Part shown: positions 59,783-64,000 of the stretch, piece after piece
Layout of the letters: the number at the start of each line of letters is the position of its first letter
Position numbering within the stretch: the stretch's first letter is position 1
Assembly: GCF_000002425.4 (NCBI RefSeq)
Contig: NC_037265.1
Coordinates: 2,797,503-2,861,502 of the forward strand
DNA length: 64,000 nt
Reading direction: 5' to 3'
Source: Physcomitrium patens
Lineage: Eukaryota > Streptophyta > Bryopsida > Funariales > Funariaceae
Translations under genes and position numbers: made by a program
Notes under the pieces: model-generated
What the model saw: only the letters and a program-made list of their open reading frames with translations
Database searches by the model: none
Told to the model about the DNA's origin: nothing

Positions 59783-62149
59783 TTGTTGAAGAATAATTGA
59801 TAATTTCTGAATACTAAGAAGTGAGTCTGTGGAATAAATCAGAGATTGATTTATGAGTTATTGATTATGTAATTGGAGTATTGAGTGATTGAATTATATG
59901 AAAAGTTATTGGAAGTTTGATTATAGATGGAAGATTATGATTGTTGTTTATTGAGAGTTGGGTGTGTGTGTTTCGATAGAGGAAGTCTGTGATTACAAGA
60001 ATTCTGTGAATTCAGATTGGTTGGAGTGAAGTTTGTTATTCTTAATATTGGATAGAATTTATTGAATTTTGAGTGGTGTTGTATGGCGTGATTTGCTATC
60101 TGGGAATACACTGGGTATCTAGCTGTAGAGAGTGTACCTTAAACCTTTATATGATTCTTTTCTTGGCTTCCAAAACTCCTTTATTTTTTGTATAAAACTC
60201 CAAATATAACAAAATCCCTTCAAAACATATTTTTCCCGCGAAGGGTTTTCTCGCCCCGAACTTTAGAAAATCATAACTATTGATCGAACCGTTTAGTTTG
60301 TTTCAAATTTACAAAATAGGTAGAATTTACCCTTAACTTGTACCACAAAAAAAATCAACCGCAAATTCACTCCCGATCTTCTGGCATCTAAGAACCCCTA
60401 ATAGACACTCCAAACCCTAATTTATAAGCACCCGAAAACTATTTTCCTTATATCTCAAAAACTCGAACTCCAAATGTCATAAAACTTATGCACAAAGTTT
60501 ACTAACATGAAATTACACATTCCTTGAAATTTTGAGCCAAAACCTCACAAAATTGCTCAAGATATAGCTCAAGAGACAAACACTAGTAAATCGGTTTACT
60601 TACTACCCTTAGATTGCATGTGCTGACTTCAAAATCCAATAACTCCTTTATCCCTACTTAGAATCCAGTAAGCAGTATGTGAAAAGTATAGCCGCAAAAG
60701 TGCTCTCTCCAATCGCGGTCGTCGATCTTCAATTGCTATCCGTACACGTGCGTTATGCCCAAAAGAGTGACAGTAGGTCCAAAACTAACATCTTAACTTT
60801 GAGCGCCTATAACTTCTTCATATAAACCCCAAATGACACAAATTTTGCACCAAAACCATATCCAAAAACCTAAACCTTCTGACCCTAGCCTCAAAAACTC
60901 GAATGGCCGCGAGAAACTAACCCTAATCCCTAATATGGCCTCGGGCAGCCTCCTCAAAGCCCATTGGTCATGATTTTTGACCAATAGGAATGGAGATTTT
61001 TATTATTTATCTCCATTCATCCATATTGGTGTCCTAATTAATCCTTTTGCTACCAAAACCCCCTTCTTCATCCCTTTTCTTATAAGATTTTTACAATGAG
61101 TCTTTTTAACACCAAATAAAAAATCCAAAAGAAATTTTCAAAGGTCACCAATGTCTAACAAAGGTGATTCTAATTATTTAGAAGTCACTATGAACTAAAC
61201 CAATCTTAAAAGCCACTATGAAAAAGAAATCAAAGTTATAAAAATTCTATAGTAACCTTTTTAAACAACCTCTTCTCAAGATAATAACCAAATTATATTC
61301 TACAACCAACTAAAATCTACTAACATGGCTCTCACCATGTTACTTAATAAATTATATATTAAGTACATAATTACATTATTTTCATATAGTAGTCGAACGA
61401 CAACACGACAACGGTCTTTTGAAAGTGCAAGGTTGCACACTATGGTTATCAGTTGATGGAGGAGTATTGTTACTAGGAGGAAGCATTATAGTATTTCTTA
61501 GTATTTTAGTGATTCAAAATACAATTAATTGTGTAATCCTAATAAGTGAAACTCATGCACTTAGTCTTTCCTTGTGTTTGAATTCCCCTATACAGGTTTA
61601 TTCTGGAAGGAATTGTAAAATAAGTAAAATGACAATTAAAGTCTGGCTCTCGACTTACGACTCTCACAGTCTAACTCTTGCTTACGACTATCAAAGTTTG
61701 GCTGTAATCTCTCTTTTCTCAACCTCTTTATCCTACCAAAAAGATGATCCGTTGGTCCACGGATTCCAAAGGTTATGACTTTTTCAATTCTTAACCATTT
61801 ATTCCACTAACAACCTACTATTACTAACTAAACTGCCTAAACATCAGTCTAATTTTCAAGGTTATCATTAACCAACCAATAACTTATCACAAAGTTTATT
61901 TACCTATTCTACATAGCCCCACTCCTAATTGTACAGCGTCTTTACAAACATTATTTAGCCTCAACTTATAAAGACATAGTAGCAATGGCTTTTTCAGTCA
62001 ATGGCATTGGCTTACCACCCTTTGAATTGGAGACCATCTCATCTTTACATCTTTGTCATCTGCCTCAATGTTCGAGGGTTCTCCATCCAAACTCGCTGTC
62101 AGATCTTCATTCAATAAATCCAATTCCCGTACTTGAGACTCACGTCAGG

Positions 62150-62395
62150 CAATTTGGTTGTCGCTCTACTCCAACATCTTCTACCATTCTTCTGTCGGTT
62201 TCAAAGGTATCTCCAAAGGTGTTGTCGTTGAAACTGGCGTATTGGTCCGCACTAAATTATTGGCCTCCTTTGCTAATGTGGCTAGTTTAGTCTGTAACAT
62301 CACAACCTCTACCTATAGCTGCTCTTGTCGTTCCTACCAATCAGTCTCCATCCTTACTTTCTTAGACACCTCGTTCGCCATCTTCTCCTTAACGA
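62150..62395 (-). pseudogene. Decayed coiled-coil coding remnant with amber stops
   Basis: On the - strand one frame reads KMANEVSKKVRMETDW-stop-ERQEQL-stop-VEVVMLQTKLATLA, then TTTPLEIPLKPTEEW-stop. All three breaks are TAG, and Q (CAG) fits the amphipathic pattern at each place. It is probably part of a retroelement or its accessory frame. Not recognised further. Confidence 0.4.
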
Positions 62396-62449
62396 CAAAA
62401 GAAAACACGATGCTTGTCAAGAGCCCCCACTCCTACTTCTTACTATGGT

Positions 62450-64000
62450 CCAATCAATTGAAACGACTCCCTCTTTTGTAACAAAAAATCCATCCGAGGT
62501 TTATGTATAATAAAATTTAAGTCGATTGCCATTGATCCGTGTCGTAAATTTAATACCCATAAAATCTTCCAATTATACTGAACCATTTGGAAATCCATCA
62601 ATAACTTGATAAAGCCCATACTATCGAACTTAAAATTTTCTTGGAAATTTTTTAAATTGACTATCATAAAAAAGTACCAAATCATTTGGCATAAAAGCCT
62701 TTGGTTTAAGCTTACTATCATAATAAGTCTTCCTTCGTTTTTGTGTAGTTTCCATTATCATTAATGTATTGGCTCTAATTTCATCCAATTTTTCCAATTC
62801 TTATAAAGGGTGTCGTAATAAATCCTGATCTCCCAATCTAATATCTATAGCAATTCGTAAACTTTGGACTTCCAATTCAATAGGTAATATTAATTCCTGG
62901 CCATAAACCAATTGGAAAGGGATAGCATTGGTAGTAACTTTATATGCAATATGGTATGTCCATAAAGCTGCAAACAACTTAGTGTCCCAATCTGTACCCG
63001 CTTCTGAAACTATTTTTGTTAACATTTTACATAAAATTCCATTAGTCTTTTCTGTTTGTCCATTGGCTCTAGGATGATACAGTGTAGTCTTCCGATATTT
63101 TATTTCGTATTTAGCCATGAATGCTTTGATTGTACTATTTATAAAATAAGTTTCTCGATCACTAACCAATTCTTGTGGACAATCGAACTGTGTAATAATA
63201 TTTTCATACAAAAAAGTTACTACTGTACTTGCACTATCAGTTTTTGTAGCTATTGCTTCAACCCATTTTGTTATGTAATCTGTTGCTACCAATATATACC
63301 ATTTTTGTCCATTTCTTGAGGCTGATGCAATTGGTCCCACAAAATCAATTCTCCATTTTTCAAAAGGTACTTGAGCCAGAATTGGTACCAATAGTATTGC
63401 TGAAGTTCTAGTAGGTCGATCCGTTCTCTGACATGGATCACAATGACCGACGAATTGGTGGGCATCTGCAAACATTATTCGCCACCAATAACCAGCTTGT
63501 AAAACTTTACGAGCCATGCTATCCCCTGCAAAATGTCCACCACAATTGTCTAAGTTACAATCTTTGAATATAGTACTCGCTTTAGTCTGATAAATACAGC
63601 TTCGCAAAACTCCATCCTTGCCTTGTTTATATAACGCATTGTCGTATTACGTGCTTTCCTGCTCGAGAATGCGCCGGATGTCTGGCTGTAGAAGATAGTA
63701 TGGAGATTCACCGATAGTCAAGCAGTCTATCAATTTTGACTGCTGGAATATAAATGACTGCAACAATGTACCGTAAATCTATACGGATGCTCTTCGACTA
63801 CTTGTCGAAGTCCTTTTTGTCCCAACCGGTAGGTCTCTAGACGTTACAGAGAACCCCGAACAATCCAAACTGTTAATCTTCAATATCGCTTTGTACTTAC
63901 GATCTTGTATCCACTAACTGTCTTGTTAGATTAACCCAATAAATTTCATTCACTCCGCATATTCAATCCTATAGACACCCTTTTAATCCTTCAATCATAG
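62450..64000 (-). mobile_element. Ty3/gypsy-type LTR retrotransposon, 3' part of pol, cut by window end
   Basis: The - strand carries integrase and flanks. Upstream, at about 63770-63610, it reads ESPYYLLQPDIRRILEQES, a TAA stop, then NALYKQGKDGVLRSCIYQ, the usual lead into gypsy integrase. Downstream, about 62780-62480, broken frames give FMPNDLVLFYDSQFKKFP and a NGSVQLED-like stretch, as in the C-terminal part of gypsy integrases. The reverse transcriptase and 5' LTR must lie beyond the window. Less decayed than the other elements here, so probably younger. Confidence 0.8.
62801..63607 (-). CDS. Ty3/gypsy integrase, open frame of 268 codons
   Basis: Integrase core of a retrotransposon polyprotein, which inserts element DNA into the host genome. 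The zinc-binding head shows GGH at 23-25 and CDPC at 56-59, but the first histidine position appears as N18. The catalytic triad is complete: D88 in RIDFVGPI, D150 in LVSDRETYFIN (family usually SDRGTHF), and E186 in HPRANGQTEKTNG, with 35 residues between the last two. ALWTYHIAYK and PFQLVYGQELILPIELE follow, as usual. This is a fragment of a longer polyprotein; the frame start is not a true start. An upstream TAA at about 63645-63650 and the lost zinc ligand suggest the copy is inactive. Confidence 0.85.
   Translation of the reverse strand: MRSCIYQTKASTIFKDCNLDNCGGHFAGDSMARKVLQAGYWWRIMFADAHQFVGHCDPCQRTDRPTRTSAILLVPILAQVPFEKWRIDFVGPIASASRNGQKWYILVATDYITKWVEAIATKTDSASTVVTFLYENIITQFDCPQELVSDRETYFINSTIKAFMAKYEIKYRKTTLYHPRANGQTEKTNGILCKMLTKIVSEAGTDWDTKLFAALWTYHIAYKVTTNAIPFQLVYGQELILPIELEVQSLRIAIDIRLGDQDLLRHPL

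Larger units (their letters stand above)
59251..62450. other. Transposon-derived region left of the gypsy element
   Basis: Less AT-rich than the preceding block. It contains an imperfect inverted repeat at 59472-59782 and a - strand coding remnant at about 62390-62160. The 60.2-61.0 kb stretch has no recognisable gene. It may hold the 3' end and LTR of the gypsy element to the right, but I could not find matching LTR copies. Confidence 0.4.

Overview
This is nuclear DNA of a land plant. It has many short introns with GT-AG borders, plant-type gene families, and long very AT-rich intergenic blocks full of decayed retrotransposons. The gag and integrase remnants and the short-exon style make a bryophyte (moss-like) or another seed-free plant my best guess. 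The sequence alone does not prove it.

Left end (1-13.5 kb): two DNA-replication genes lie tail to tail. On the + strand is the 3' half of the DNA polymerase epsilon catalytic subunit gene (23 visible exons, stop at 7982-7984). On the - strand is a complete nine-exon replication factor C small subunit, RFC3 (12943 to 9634). Its upstream region carries a perfect palindromic E2F-type site and telo-box motifs, as expected for an S-phase gene. From 13.55 to 22.45 kb follows an AT-rich block with microsatellites, decayed repeats and no gene I can support.

Middle (22.5-42 kb): a GC-richer island holds an intronless membrane receptor-like kinase of 787 residues (24884-27247). Its kinase domain is split by about 390 inserted residues containing a threefold W-x3-aromatic/aliphatic-x2-E-[LF]-S repeat. 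A repeat-rich AT block (28.9-32.9 kb) separates it from a small MOZART1/GIP1 gene (33529-33735), a decayed LRR-like remnant near 35 kb (- strand), and a 15-exon AMSH-type deubiquitinase (41234 to 36935, - strand).

Right (42-64 kb): after another AT block with a tRNA-related SINE-like stretch come two more genes tail to tail. The first is an isochorismatase-family hydrolase (+, five exons, 45654-46926). The second is a BAH-PHD reader of the SHL/EBS type (-, 50263-48077). The BAH-PHD gene keeps its exon structure and most family residues, but its BAH exon carries two in-frame stop codons. From 50.5 kb on the window is mostly transposon-derived: a + strand gag-like relic with a decayed primer-binding site, a dispersed LTR-like repeat family also seen at 21 and 30-32 kb, an imperfect inverted repeat at 59.5-59.8 kb, and a better preserved Ty3/gypsy integrase on the - strand at the right edge.

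The genes form no operon or pathway. The functional links I see are POL2 with RFC3 (replication fork) and the usual plant pattern of small GC-richer gene islands in an AT-rich, methylation-decayed transposon sea. All exon borders were read by eye and checked for phase; no cDNA was available.
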